64,000 nt of DNA, taken from assembly GCA_963810915.1 (NCBI GenBank), contig CAWEPH010000006.1, positions 1,000,318-1,064,317 of the forward strand. The letters are read 5' to 3'. Position numbers and translations under genes: made by a program. The notes under the pieces are model-generated. The model was not told the origin of the DNA. It did no database searches and saw only the letters and a list, made by a program, of their open reading frames with translations. Shown piece by piece: positions 25,787 through 33,821 of this stretch; the stretch's first letter is position 1, and the number at the start of each line of letters is the position of its first letter. The stretch comes from JAOUEA01 sp963810915. Its GTDB lineage: Bacteria; Actinomycetota; UBA4738; HRBIN12.

Positions 25787-27469
25787 CTAGCCTGCCGCCA
25801 CCTCTTGCGGCAGCCAGAACCAGCGTAGGTCTTCGAAGTCGCCGCCGACATCCAGCACCTGACCCTCCGCGGCCCCGGGCGACTCCGCGAGTAGGGCGCG
25901 CGCCTCCTCGAGATACTCGGCGAGTCTCGATTCGGGCTCGTGGTGCCGGTGTCCCTCGAACCGCATACCGCCGTCTTCGTAACGCACGTCACGGAGCGAC
26001 ATCGGCGGCTCCGGCTGCCCGTCCGCGTGGCGCCACATCCCGCTCGCGGGTTCGAACCGGTAGCGCGGGAGCAGCCTCCAGCCGTCGGTCGCAACGAGGT
26101 CGACCGCGTCGAGGACGTACTCGAAGACGGACCGGGTGAGGAAATAGTTGAAGTTGACCCGCACCCAGCCGGGCTTGATGCCCTCGCATCCCCGCGCGAT
26201 CTCTCGCTCGAAGCCGTGCGAGCGTTCGAGATCGATCCCGAGCAAACGGTGGCCGTACGGCCCGGCGCACGAACACCCTCCGCGCGACTGGATACCGAAG
26301 AGATCGTTCAGCAACGCCACGACGAAGTTGTGGTGCAGGTAGCGACCCCGGTGGCTGATCACGAACGAGACGATGGAGAGCCGAGGGAGATCGTGACTGC
26401 CGAGGATCTGGATGTTGGGATTCGCCTCCCAGCGGTGCATCGCGGCGTGAGTGAACCGCGCTTCGCGCTCCCTGATGGCTGCCACCCCCACCGCCTCCTT
26501 CAGCTGGAACACGAGCCCCGCACGGATCGACTCCACGATCGCCGGTGTCCCACCTTCCTCGCGACGCTCCACGTCGTCGAGGTAGCGGTGCTCCGTCGGG
26601 TTCACGTAGGCGACGGTCCCGCCGCCCGGGACGCTCGGCACGCGGTTGTGGAAGAGGTCGCGACGGGCCACCAACACGCCGGGGGTACCCGGGCCGCCGA
26701 CGAACTTGTGCGGCGAGAGGAACACGGCATCCAAGTAGGAGAGCGCATCGATCCCGCCGTGCGACATCTCGATCGCGACGTAGGGCGCCGCGGCCGCGTA
26801 GTCCCAGAACGACAGCGCTCCATGACGATGCAGCATCGCCGAGATCGCCGGCACGTCGCTGATGATGCCCGTGACGTTGGAAGCGGCCGAGAAGCTACCG
26901 ATCTTCAGGGGCTGCTCCGCATGCTCGACGAGCGCACGGTCGAGCGCGTCGAGGTCGATCCGTCCGTCGTGATCCTCGGGCACCCTGACGAGGTCCGCGA
27001 TCGATTCCCGCCAGGGCAGCTCGTTGGAGTGGTGTTCGTAGGGGCCGACGAACACGACGGGTCGATCCCGGTCCGGGATCCGGTCCCGCAGCCCGTAACG
27101 CTCGTCGAGGCCCGCGGGGAGACGGAGCTCCAAGCAGTCGATCAACTTGTCGATCGCGCCCGTCGAGCCGGATCCACAGAAGATCACGGCGTGCTCGTCC
27201 CGCGAGGCGCCGACCGCATCCCGGATGATGGCCCTCGCGTCCTCCCGGAACCGCGTGGTCTGCAAGCCCGTGCCGCTGGACTCCGTGTGGGTGTTCGCGT
27301 AGAGGGGCAGCACGGTGTCCCGGATGAAGTCCTCGATGAAGGAGAGCGAACGTCCCGAGGCCGTGTAGTCGGCATAGGTCACCCGCCTCAGACCGAAGGG
27401 CGTGGCGATGGCTTCATCGTCGCCGATGACGGCGTCGCGAACCTCATGGATCAGACGGTCGTCCGGCAC
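25787..27469 (-). CDS. Large class V aminotransferase-fold PLP protein (cysteine desulfurase-like)
   Basis: A 560-aa fold-type I PLP enzyme. The Schiff-base lysine is K255 in LSPHKFVGGPG, HTESSGTG marks the N-terminal region, and VIFCGSGSTGAIDKL is the cofactor phosphate loop. GGCSCAGPYGHRLLGID resembles the active-site cysteine loop of cysteine desulfurases (SufS/NifS). At 560 aa it is much longer than SufS (about 400), with an extra C-terminal region of about 120 residues. There is no Fe-S assembly gene nearby, so its sulfur acceptor or other substrate is unclear. Confidence 0.8.
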   Translation of the reverse strand: MPDDRLIHEVRDAVIGDDEAIATPFGLRRVTYADYTASGRSLSFIEDFIRDTVLPLYANTHTESSGTGLQTTRFREDARAIIRDAVGASRDEHAVIFCGSGSTGAIDKLIDCLELRLPAGLDERYGLRDRIPDRDRPVVFVGPYEHHSNELPWRESIADLVRVPEDHDGRIDLDALDRALVEHAEQPLKIGSFSAASNVTGIISDVPAISAMLHRHGALSFWDYAAAAPYVAIEMSHGGIDALSYLDAVFLSPHKFVGGPGTPGVLVARRDLFHNRVPSVPGGGTVAYVNPTEHRYLDDVERREEGGTPAIVESIRAGLVFQLKEAVGVAAIREREARFTHAAMHRWEANPNIQILGSHDLPRLSIVSFVISHRGRYLHHNFVVALLNDLFGIQSRGGCSCAGPYGHRLLGIDLERSHGFEREIARGCEGIKPGWVRVNFNYFLTRSVFEYVLDAVDLVATDGWRLLPRYRFEPASGMWRHADGQPEPPMSLRDVRYEDGGMRFEGHRHHEPESRLAEYLEEARALLAESPGAAEGQVLDVGGDFEDLRWFWLPQEVAAG

Positions 27470-27495
27470 GTGGGCGATGCTACACGCGGGCGTGC

Positions 27496-28503
27496 TCAGG
27501 CGAGGCGGCGGATCGGCGTGGCTCGCTCGGGCCGGTTCCGCTTGTGCTCGTACATCGCCTCGTCCGCGTGCCGGAGCAGGCCGGCCGCGTCCACCCCGTC
27601 GACCGGGAAGATGGCTCGCCCCACGCTCGCCTGCAATGAGAGTTCCGCCACGTGCATCCGGAACGGCTCCTCCATGGCGTGGCTGATCCTGCCGACGACC
27701 TTGACTACGGCGGCTCGTGCATCGGTGGCCTCCGCCCCCAGAGGCAGGTCCGCGACGAGCACCAGGAACTCGTCCCCTCCCTGACGTGCGACGAGGTCCG
27801 TCTCGCGCACGGCCGACCGCAGCCGCGCAGCCATCTGCCTAAGCACCTCGTCGCCGGTGGCGTGCCCGTGGGTGTCGTTGACGGGCTTGAACGCGTCCAG
27901 GTCGAGGAAGAGCACCGCGACGGCGAGATCGTCACGCCGGGCGCGCGCGAGGGCGAGGCCGAGGTGCTGCTCGAACATCGCGCGGTTGGGGAGGTGGGTG
28001 AGGGGGTCGTGGAAGGCCAGGTGCTGCATCCGCAGCTCGGCCTCCTTCGTCGGCGTGATGTCCGTCATGACACCTTGGATGTAGAGCGGCTCGCCGTCCT
28101 CGTCACGGATCATCACGGAGTGGTCGCGGACCCAGATGACGCGACCGTCGGGCCTGACGTACCGGTACTCCCCCGCCTCGGGCTGCCCGGTCTTGAGGAA
28201 CCACTCGTACTCGATGCGGGCGCGGTCGCGGTCGTCGGGATGGATCAGCTCGTCCCAGATCTCGTCGTTCTGGATGAAGGCCTCGGGCGACACCCCCAGG
28301 AGCTCCTCCACGAACGGGCTGATATGGAACGTCGGGCCGTCGAGTTGGGGCGAGTAGACGTAGATCGCTGCCGGGAGCTGCCGCATGAGCGCCTCGTACT
28401 TCGCCTCCGCCTCGAAGCGCGCATGCTCGGCGACCTTGAGTCGCCGGCGCCAAGCCTCGGGCGCGGGAGCGCGGGTGTCGTCGTGACGTCGATCGGTGGC
28501 CAT
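27496..28503 (-). CDS. PAS-GGDEF diguanylate cyclase
   Basis: A 335-aa soluble protein: a PAS_3 domain at about residues 30-155 (DELIHPDDRDRA, YRYVRPDGRVIWVRDHS), then a GGDEF domain with FHDPLTHLPNRAMF, LDLDAFKPVNDTHGHATGD and the intact catalytic RQGGDEF near residue 240. It should make cyclic di-GMP in response to a cytosolic signal. The start is uncertain: ATG 28503 (MATDRR) is used, but GTG 28560 is also possible. Its PAS resembles that of the histidine kinase at 19743. No EAL domain and no clear RxxD inhibitory site directly before GGDEF were seen. Confidence 0.85.
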   Translation of the reverse strand: MATDRRHDDTRAPAPEAWRRRLKVAEHARFEAEAKYEALMRQLPAAIYVYSPQLDGPTFHISPFVEELLGVSPEAFIQNDEIWDELIHPDDRDRARIEYEWFLKTGQPEAGEYRYVRPDGRVIWVRDHSVMIRDEDGEPLYIQGVMTDITPTKEAELRMQHLAFHDPLTHLPNRAMFEQHLGLALARARRDDLAVAVLFLDLDAFKPVNDTHGHATGDEVLRQMAARLRSAVRETDLVARQGGDEFLVLVADLPLGAEATDARAAVVKVVGRISHAMEEPFRMHVAELSLQASVGRAIFPVDGVDAAGLLRHADEAMYEHKRNRPERATPIRRLA

Positions 28504-28600
28504 GGGCGGTCCGCCCGTCCGGGGTGGCGGCCTCACCTGGGTATCGGCGAGACGAGACACCCTCTGAAGCGCCCTTGCCCGTGAAGCCGATCCGGCGAAC

Positions 28601-28635
28601 GCGAACGGGCCGGCCCTTCGGGCCGGCCCGTTCGC
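28601..28635 (-). terminator. Strong hairpin terminator after the sigma factor gene
   Basis: A perfect 15-bp stem (28601-28615 with 28621-28635) and a CTTCG/CGAAG loop, about 27 bp after the sigma factor stop on its strand. It is almost all G/C and lacks a U-tract, typical of GC-rich bacteria. Confidence 0.75.
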
Positions 28636-28661
28636 TGAGGCTCGCGATGCCTACGTGACGC

Positions 28662-29594
28662 TTAGCCCAGCGCCACTGCGTTGATCAGGTTGGAGTCGCG
28701 CAGCTTGCGCAGCGCCTCACGCTCGATCAGGCGCACCCGCTCACCCGAAAGCCCCAGCACCTTGCCGGTCTCCCGCAGGCTCAGCGGCTGGCCGTTCTCG
28801 AGGCCGTAGCGCAGCGCCACCACGTGACGCTCCCGCTCGTCGAGCACGCGGTCGACGGCGTCGCCGATCTCCTCGCGGAGCAGCTGGTCCTCGACCTCGT
28901 TGAACGCGGCGTCCGAGTCGACCTCCTCGATCAGGTCGCCGAGCTCCGTGTCCTCGCCCACGGGCGACTGCAGGGACAGCGGCTCACGGCGGCCCATCTC
29001 GGTGAGGTCGTCGATCTCCTCGACCGTGGTGTCCAGGGCCTTGGCGAGCTCCTCTCGCGAAGGCTCGCGACCCATCGACTGCGCGAACTGGAACCGGGTG
29101 CGGTTCAGCTTGCGCAGGCGGTCGTGGATGTGCACGGGCAGACGGATGCTGCGCGAGCGGTCCGCGATCGCACGGGTGATGCCCTGACGGATCCACCACG
29201 TGGCGTACGTGGAGAACTTGAATCCGCGGCGCCAGTCGAACAGCTCGACCGCACGCATCAGGCCGATGTTGCCCTCCTGGATCAGATCCAGCAGGGGCAG
29301 GCCCTGACCTTGGTACTTGCGGGCCACGGACACCACCAGGCGGAGGTTGGCCATGATGAACCGCTGGCGGGCAGCCTCGGCCTCGCGCACCTCACGGCGC
29401 GCCTTGGCGATGCTCTTCTCGGAGCGCAGACGCCCCGCACGCAGACGCTCTTCGGCCTCCTTGCCGGCCTCGATCGTCATGGCGAGCTCGACCTCTTCCT
29501 CCTTGGTGAGCAGCGGCTCGCGGGCCGCCGCCTCCAGGTAGAGGCGCAGGTCGTCGGCGTCGTCGGTCCCCAGGGGACGCGCAGGCTCGGGCAC
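28662..29594 (-). CDS. RNA polymerase sigma factor, sigma-70 group 1/2 (HrdB/SigB-like)
   Basis: A 310-aa sigma factor with region 1.2 (LRLYLEAAAREPLLTKEEE), region 2 (NLRLVVSVARKYQGQGLPLLD, IQEGNIGLMRAVELFDW, FSTYATWWIRQGITRA), region 3 and region 4 (ERHVVALRYGL, SLRETGKVLGLSGERVRLIE). Region 1.1 is missing and a charged insertion (LRSEKSIAKARREVREAEAA) lies between 1.2 and 2.1. The length resembles mycobacterial SigB more than HrdB. Whether it is the principal sigma factor cannot be decided from this window. It is monocistronic, with its own promoter and hairpin terminator. Confidence 0.92.
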   Translation of the reverse strand: MPEPARPLGTDDADDLRLYLEAAAREPLLTKEEEVELAMTIEAGKEAEERLRAGRLRSEKSIAKARREVREAEAARQRFIMANLRLVVSVARKYQGQGLPLLDLIQEGNIGLMRAVELFDWRRGFKFSTYATWWIRQGITRAIADRSRSIRLPVHIHDRLRKLNRTRFQFAQSMGREPSREELAKALDTTVEEIDDLTEMGRREPLSLQSPVGEDTELGDLIEEVDSDAAFNEVEDQLLREEIGDAVDRVLDERERHVVALRYGLENGQPLSLRETGKVLGLSGERVRLIEREALRKLRDSNLINAVALG

Positions 29595-29725
29595 TTCGTA
29601 TCACTCTCCCACTCGAAGGACGGGGCTGCAGGACGCAGCAGCGCTCATCCTCGAGAACTAGATCCCTCGGTCAACGGCTCGCACGGGCACACGCGAATAA
29701 CAGGTCTTGGCGGCCGCTCGTTCAT

Positions 29726-29755
29726 ATGGTATGGGGTCGGCTGCGGGTTTGTAAA
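29726..29755 (-). promoter_or_regulatory. Predicted promoter of the sigma factor gene
   Basis: On the minus strand TTTACA (29755-29750), an 18-bp spacer, then TACCAT (29731-29726), good matches to sigma-70 consensus in an AT-richer pocket. A second TTTACA at 29771-29766 lacks a matching -10. Confidence 0.6.
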
Positions 29756-29772
29756 GCTCAGGGCATGTAAAG

Positions 29773-29796
29773 GTCTTGTGAAGAGATTCACAAGAC
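29773..29796. repeat. 10-bp perfect inverted repeat directly upstream of the sigma promoter
   Basis: GTCTTGTGAA, a GAGA spacer, then TTCACAAGAC. It ends 17 bp upstream of the -35 element, a position suited to an activator or repressor dimer; as RNA it would be a weak hairpin in the upstream gene's trailer. Confidence 0.55.
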
Positions 29797-29963
29797 GCGG
29801 GAAGGGCCTCCCGAGCGATCGTCCGCACCAGCCGTCGTCTCCTTCTCGATCCACCACGCTCAACGCTCCCGGCCAGGGAAGTTGTTCCCCGGGAACCCGC
29901 CATCCATGGAAACGTTCGCCGGGGCGCAGGTCCTGGTTCCTTCAAGGCCGGAACGGGATGTCT

Positions 29964-31460
29964 TCAGTGTGGCACCGTCGGCACCCTCGCGGACGCAGCG
30001 ACGGCCCGTCCCATTGCCCAGGCGCGCATCTGCGCGACGTCCTCGGCGCGCGTGCGTGAGAGCGGCGTCGTGCGGCCGAGCTCCTCGACGATCCGCTCGG
30101 TAGTGAGGTCGGCGCCGTCCGCGTAGGCCCGATAGAGCGCACCCACCACGGCGCTCTCGATCTCCGCGCCTGAGAACCCGTCCGCGGCCTCCGCGACGCG
30201 GGCGAGGTCGAACGCCGCCGGATCGCGCCTTCGCCGGCGCAGCTGCAGGGCCGCGATCGACGCACGCTCGTTCACGTTCGGGAGGTCGACGAAGAAGATC
30301 TCGTCGAAACGCCCGTGGCGCAGCAGCTCGGGCGGGAGGGTCCCAACATCGTTCGAGGTCGCGACGAGGAACACCCCGTCGGGACGCTCCTGGAGCCATC
30401 GCAGGAGCTCCCCCACGATGCGTGCGCTCACGCCACCGTCCGAACTGCTCTCGCCGGTGGCGAAGCCCTTCTCGATCTCGTCGATCCACACGACCACGGG
30501 CGCCATCGCCTCGATCGTGCGGAGCGCCGTGCGCAGGCGCTCCTCCGACTCACCCACGTAGGGCCCGAAGATGGCCCCCGGATCCAACAGGACGAGCGGC
30601 AGGTGCCACGTTCGGGCGAGGGTCTTGGCCACGAGCGACTTCCCGCAGCCGGGAACGCCGGCCAGGAGCACACCGCGCGGGGGCTCGATGCCGAAGTCCC
30701 GCGCGGCCGGCTCGAACCCGCGTCCACGGATGCGGAGCCAGTCCTTGAGGTTCTCCATCCCGCCCACCTGTTCGAGGTCGCCGTCCTCGGAGGGCACCAG
30801 TTCGAGCACGCCGTCTTCCGCGAGCAACGCGGCCTTCGCGTCGCGGACGTGCGTGGCGATATCGGTCCCGCCTTCCATCGCGGCGCGCGTGATGAGCCGT
30901 TCCGCCTCGGGGAGCGTGAGCCCTCTTGAAGCTTCGCCCAGCGCGGAGACCTGGGCATCGTCGACGGCCGGCGCCAGGCCCCGGGCCGCGAGCTCCGACA
31001 CGGTCCTGCGCACCATCGCATCGACCTCCTCGGGCGAGGGCGGTTCCAGGGTCCAGGGCAGGGCGATGCCCTCGAGAGCCTCCGGGACGTCAGCCGCCGG
31101 GCCGGTGAGCACTAGGGTCTGGCCGGGCTTGGGCGCGAGGGCGAACTCTTTGACCCTGCGGAGCACCGCCGCCTCTGCGAGAGAGGCGCCGAAATCGAGG
31201 AGGACGAAGACGCCCGGGTCGGGGAGTTCACCGATGAACCCGAGCGCCTGCTTCGGATCCTGGGTGCCCGTCTGGGGCCCCATCCCGTCCCGCTCGAGCC
31301 CCCGCGTGAGGGACCACGTCCAGACCGGGACCGATAGCGCATCGGCAGCACGTCGGACGAACGACAGGAATCGCGCCTCGTCGTCCATCCGTGCCACGAT
31401 CAGCGGGTAACGGCTTGCGAGCAGGAGCCGAAGATCGGTGACGTCGTCCACGGACGACAT
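29964..31460 (-). CDS. AAA+ ATPase of the Ycf46/FtsH-like type
   Basis: A 498-aa protein with an N-terminal P-loop-like but degenerate region (residues 1-200, LLLASRYPLIVARMDDEARFLSFV) and a C-terminal AAA+ module: Walker A GVPGCGKS near residue 267, Walker B VVVWIDEIEKG near residue 320, sensor 1 ATSN, arginine finger region RHGRFDEIFF, and a lid with GFSGAEIESAV. This layout is that of cyanobacterial/plastid Ycf46 proteins. Their role is not settled; links to CO2 acclimation and photosynthesis have been proposed in cyanobacteria. No protease domain is present. It is divergent from the hydrolase at 31487 with 26 bp between. Confidence 0.85.
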   Translation of the reverse strand: MSSVDDVTDLRLLLASRYPLIVARMDDEARFLSFVRRAADALSVPVWTWSLTRGLERDGMGPQTGTQDPKQALGFIGELPDPGVFVLLDFGASLAEAAVLRRVKEFALAPKPGQTLVLTGPAADVPEALEGIALPWTLEPPSPEEVDAMVRRTVSELAARGLAPAVDDAQVSALGEASRGLTLPEAERLITRAAMEGGTDIATHVRDAKAALLAEDGVLELVPSEDGDLEQVGGMENLKDWLRIRGRGFEPAARDFGIEPPRGVLLAGVPGCGKSLVAKTLARTWHLPLVLLDPGAIFGPYVGESEERLRTALRTIEAMAPVVVWIDEIEKGFATGESSSDGGVSARIVGELLRWLQERPDGVFLVATSNDVGTLPPELLRHGRFDEIFFVDLPNVNERASIAALQLRRRRRDPAAFDLARVAEAADGFSGAEIESAVVGALYRAYADGADLTTERIVEELGRTTPLSRTRAEDVAQMRAWAMGRAVAASARVPTVPH

Positions 31461-31486
31461 CTTCGCAGGCGTTCTAGGCTGGACGG

Positions 31487-32383
31487 GTGAGCCTCGAGCT
31501 GCCCGCGATGGAGCGGATCGACCTGGACGGGCCCGTGACCTATCGTGTCTGGGACGGTCCGTCCGAGACCACGTTCGTGATGGTGCACGGGCTCGGCGGC
31601 GCCCACATCAACTGGGTCCGCGTGGCGCCGGGACTGAGTGGGCTCGGGCGCGTCGTGGCCCTCGATCTCCCGGGGTTCGGCTGGTCGCCGCGTGCCGGCC
31701 GCACGTGCGGGCTGATGGAGCTGCGGCGGACGGTTTCCCGCTTCATCGCCGAGGTGGGCACGGGCAAGGTCGTGCTCTGCGGGAACTCGATGGGAGGCGG
31801 GATCTCCATCCTGCAGGCGGCCGTCGAGCCGGGATCCGTGGCCGGGCTCATCCTCACGTGCTCGATCTTCCCGTGGGCGCGTGGCGGGCTGCCGAATCCA
31901 GCGGTGATGGCGGCGTTCCTCGGATATCGCCTCCCGGGCGTGGGTGAGGGGATCGTGACCGCGCGCATGCGTGCGATGACGCCCGAGCAGGCGGTGCGCA
32001 TCGGGTTCGCGTTCACGATGGCCGACCCCGCCTCTATCCCTGCGGACGTGTTCGCCCTGCACGTTGCCCTGATGGGCGAGCGTCAGCTCGACCCCGACTC
32101 GGCCCCCGCGTTCACCGAGTCGGCGCGGTCGCTGATGCGGCTGGGAGCCCGTCCCGATGTCGCCCGGCGCGCTCTCGACAACGTCAAGGCCCCCGTCCTG
32201 GTCCTGCACGGACGACGCGACCGCCTCGTGCCGGCCGCGTTCGCGGAGGCTGAATTGCGCAGGCAGCCGGCATGGCGCGGACGGATCTTCCCCGGCCTGG
32301 GCCACGTCCCCATGCTCGAGGCGCCCGGGCGTTGGCTCACCGAGGTGGCCGACTGGCACGCCGAGGAATTGAGGTCGAGCTAA
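31487..32383 (+). CDS. Alpha/beta hydrolase
   Basis: A 298-aa alpha/beta hydrolase with oxyanion motif VMVHGLGGAHINW, nucleophile elbow CGNSMGGG, acid in LHGRRDRLVP and catalytic His in GLGHVPMLEAP. GTG 31487 is taken as start; an internal ATG at codon 8 is an alternative. It ends in a 4-bp tail-to-tail overlap with the WS/DGAT gene. That neighbour suggests lipid or ester metabolism, but the substrate cannot be read from sequence. Confidence 0.85.
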   Translation: MSLELPAMERIDLDGPVTYRVWDGPSETTFVMVHGLGGAHINWVRVAPGLSGLGRVVALDLPGFGWSPRAGRTCGLMELRRTVSRFIAEVGTGKVVLCGNSMGGGISILQAAVEPGSVAGLILTCSIFPWARGGLPNPAVMAAFLGYRLPGVGEGIVTARMRAMTPEQAVRIGFAFTMADPASIPADVFALHVALMGERQLDPDSAPAFTESARSLMRLGARPDVARRALDNVKAPVLVLHGRRDRLVPAAFAEAELRRQPAWRGRIFPGLGHVPMLEAPGRWLTEVADWHAEELRSS

Positions 32384-33762
32384 GCCGCGGACGCCGAGGA
32401 CAGATCCAGCACGGCCCGTTCGATCCCGCGCCCGAGCACATCGAGGTCCTTGACGGCGTCCCAGTCCGCAGTGAGACCGAACGACATCATCCCCGACAGG
32501 GACGTGCACGCGATCGAGAGCGCGCAGTTCTCCCCGAGCGGCATCGAGGGGTAGTTCATCAACAACTGGGCTCCCGCGAGGTAGAGCGGCAGTTGCGGGG
32601 CGGGGATGTTGGAAACCACGAGGTTGAACCACTGGCCCCGCGAGACGAGCCGCGCAGCCATCGCGTGTAGGGCAGGAGGCGCGTAGGCGCCGAGCCCGAT
32701 GATGGAATCGGCGCTCATCGCGAGGCCCGACTCCTTCAGCTCGGTCGTGGCTGCGCGCACCTTCTTAAGCCGGCTGCGCGGGGTCATCTTCCCGACGGGG
32801 ATATCGACGAAGGCCGGCGCCACGCGGTTGCCCACGTCACCCTCCTCCGCCCGAGAACGCACCGAGACGGGGACCATGACCCTGAGCGTCCGGCCCTGGG
32901 TGGGTTCGCCACGGGCGCTGAGGTGATCGTGGAGCCCACCGGCCACCGCCGTGAGCACGACGTCGTTGATGGTGCCTCCCAACACGTGGCGGATAGCCCG
33001 AAGCGTCTCGAAGGGCACCTCAGCGGTGCCGAACCGGCGTGCCGGGCCGATCTTCACGTCGAACGGCCCGTGCGGCGGGGCGCCCATCCCCACCAGATGT
33101 CCGAGACCCGACAGGGTCTCCGATACGTCCTCCCAGGCTCGCGCCGGGGCTTCGGCGATGCGCCCGACCGCATGCAAGGGGTGGAGCACAAGGTCCTCGA
33201 CCGCATCACGCATCAGCTCCGTCGACGTGGGCGCAAGCTCAGGCACCCACGGCTCCTTGGGACCTGAGCCGAGCGGAGCGTCGGGGTCGGTGTCGAACAG
33301 GGCAGATGCCACCAACATCCCCGAGATGCCGTCGGCCATCGCATGGTGGAGTTTGAGCAGCACCGCGGTGCGGCCCTCCTCGAGTCCTTCGAAGACGTAG
33401 AGCTCCCAGAGCGGCTTCGACGGGTCGAGCGGACGGGACAGCACCCTCCCGACGGCCCGTTCGAGCTGGAGCCGTCCGCCGGGCGACGGGATGGCGGAGC
33501 GCCGGAGATGGAAGTCGAGGTCGAAGCGCTCATCGTCCACCCAGAGTGGGCGGCCCACGCTGAACGGGACACGAAGGACGCGCTGACGCAGACGCGGTGC
33601 GAGATGGATCCTGGCTTCGACGACCCGCTGCACGTCGGCGTACGTGAGGGGCCCATCGTCCCGCGGGGCGAAGACCGACACGCCTGCCACGTGCATATGC
33701 ATGGCGGGGCGTTCCAGGTAGAGGAAACTCGCGTCCAGGCTCGAGAGGCGTTCCGGGGCCAT
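32380..33762 (-). CDS. WS/DGAT family wax ester synthase / diacylglycerol acyltransferase
   Basis: A 460-aa enzyme with the catalytic HHxxxDG motif as HHAMADG (H139, H140, D144) and the family's N-terminal LSSLDASFLYLE and PLDPSKPLWELY segments; a late NIPAPQLPLYLAGA block is also typical. It esterifies acyl-CoA to diacylglycerol or fatty alcohol, giving triacylglycerol or wax storage lipid at the membrane. Such genes are abundant in actinobacteria. It is divergent from the cupredoxin protein with 59 bp between. Confidence 0.92.
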   Translation of the reverse strand: MAPERLSSLDASFLYLERPAMHMHVAGVSVFAPRDDGPLTYADVQRVVEARIHLAPRLRQRVLRVPFSVGRPLWVDDERFDLDFHLRRSAIPSPGGRLQLERAVGRVLSRPLDPSKPLWELYVFEGLEEGRTAVLLKLHHAMADGISGMLVASALFDTDPDAPLGSGPKEPWVPELAPTSTELMRDAVEDLVLHPLHAVGRIAEAPARAWEDVSETLSGLGHLVGMGAPPHGPFDVKIGPARRFGTAEVPFETLRAIRHVLGGTINDVVLTAVAGGLHDHLSARGEPTQGRTLRVMVPVSVRSRAEEGDVGNRVAPAFVDIPVGKMTPRSRLKKVRAATTELKESGLAMSADSIIGLGAYAPPALHAMAARLVSRGQWFNLVVSNIPAPQLPLYLAGAQLLMNYPSMPLGENCALSIACTSLSGMMSFGLTADWDAVKDLDVLGRGIERAVLDLSSASAA

Positions 33763-33821
33763 CGGACGTCACCCTACCGTTCCGCCGGACGAGCGGGTCC
33801 GGGGGTGCTACCGTCCGCGCG

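Larger units (their letters stand above)
29595..29963. other. Intergenic region upstream of the sigma factor gene (369 bp)
   Basis: It holds a sigma-70 promoter (29726-29755), a perfect 10-bp inverted repeat (29773-29796) and, further upstream, a small palindrome GTTCCCCGGGAAC (29884-29896). The segment 29690-29800 is visibly less GC-rich than the genes around it. The 5' leader of the sigma mRNA would be about 125 nt. I see no RNA gene and no convincing small protein. Confidence 0.6.

Noticed and set aside
26048..26066. GGTTCGAACC as a tRNA T-arm
   Set aside because: No acceptor stem, anticodon arm or D-arm fits around it, and it lies inside the class V aminotransferase coding sequence.
25940..27784. 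A 614-codon open frame opposite the class V aminotransferase and the cyclase
   Set aside because: No recognisable domain, and it crosses two genes with clear motifs on the other strand; antisense artefact.
29884..29896. GTTCCCCGGGAAC as a LexA/SOS box
   Set aside because: Actinobacterial/Firmicute LexA boxes run GAAC-N4-GTTC; the arms here are in the opposite order.
29861..29908. A 15-codon ORF (minus strand) between the AAA and sigma genes as a small protein
   Set aside because: No ribosome site, no promoter of its own and no codon-use support.
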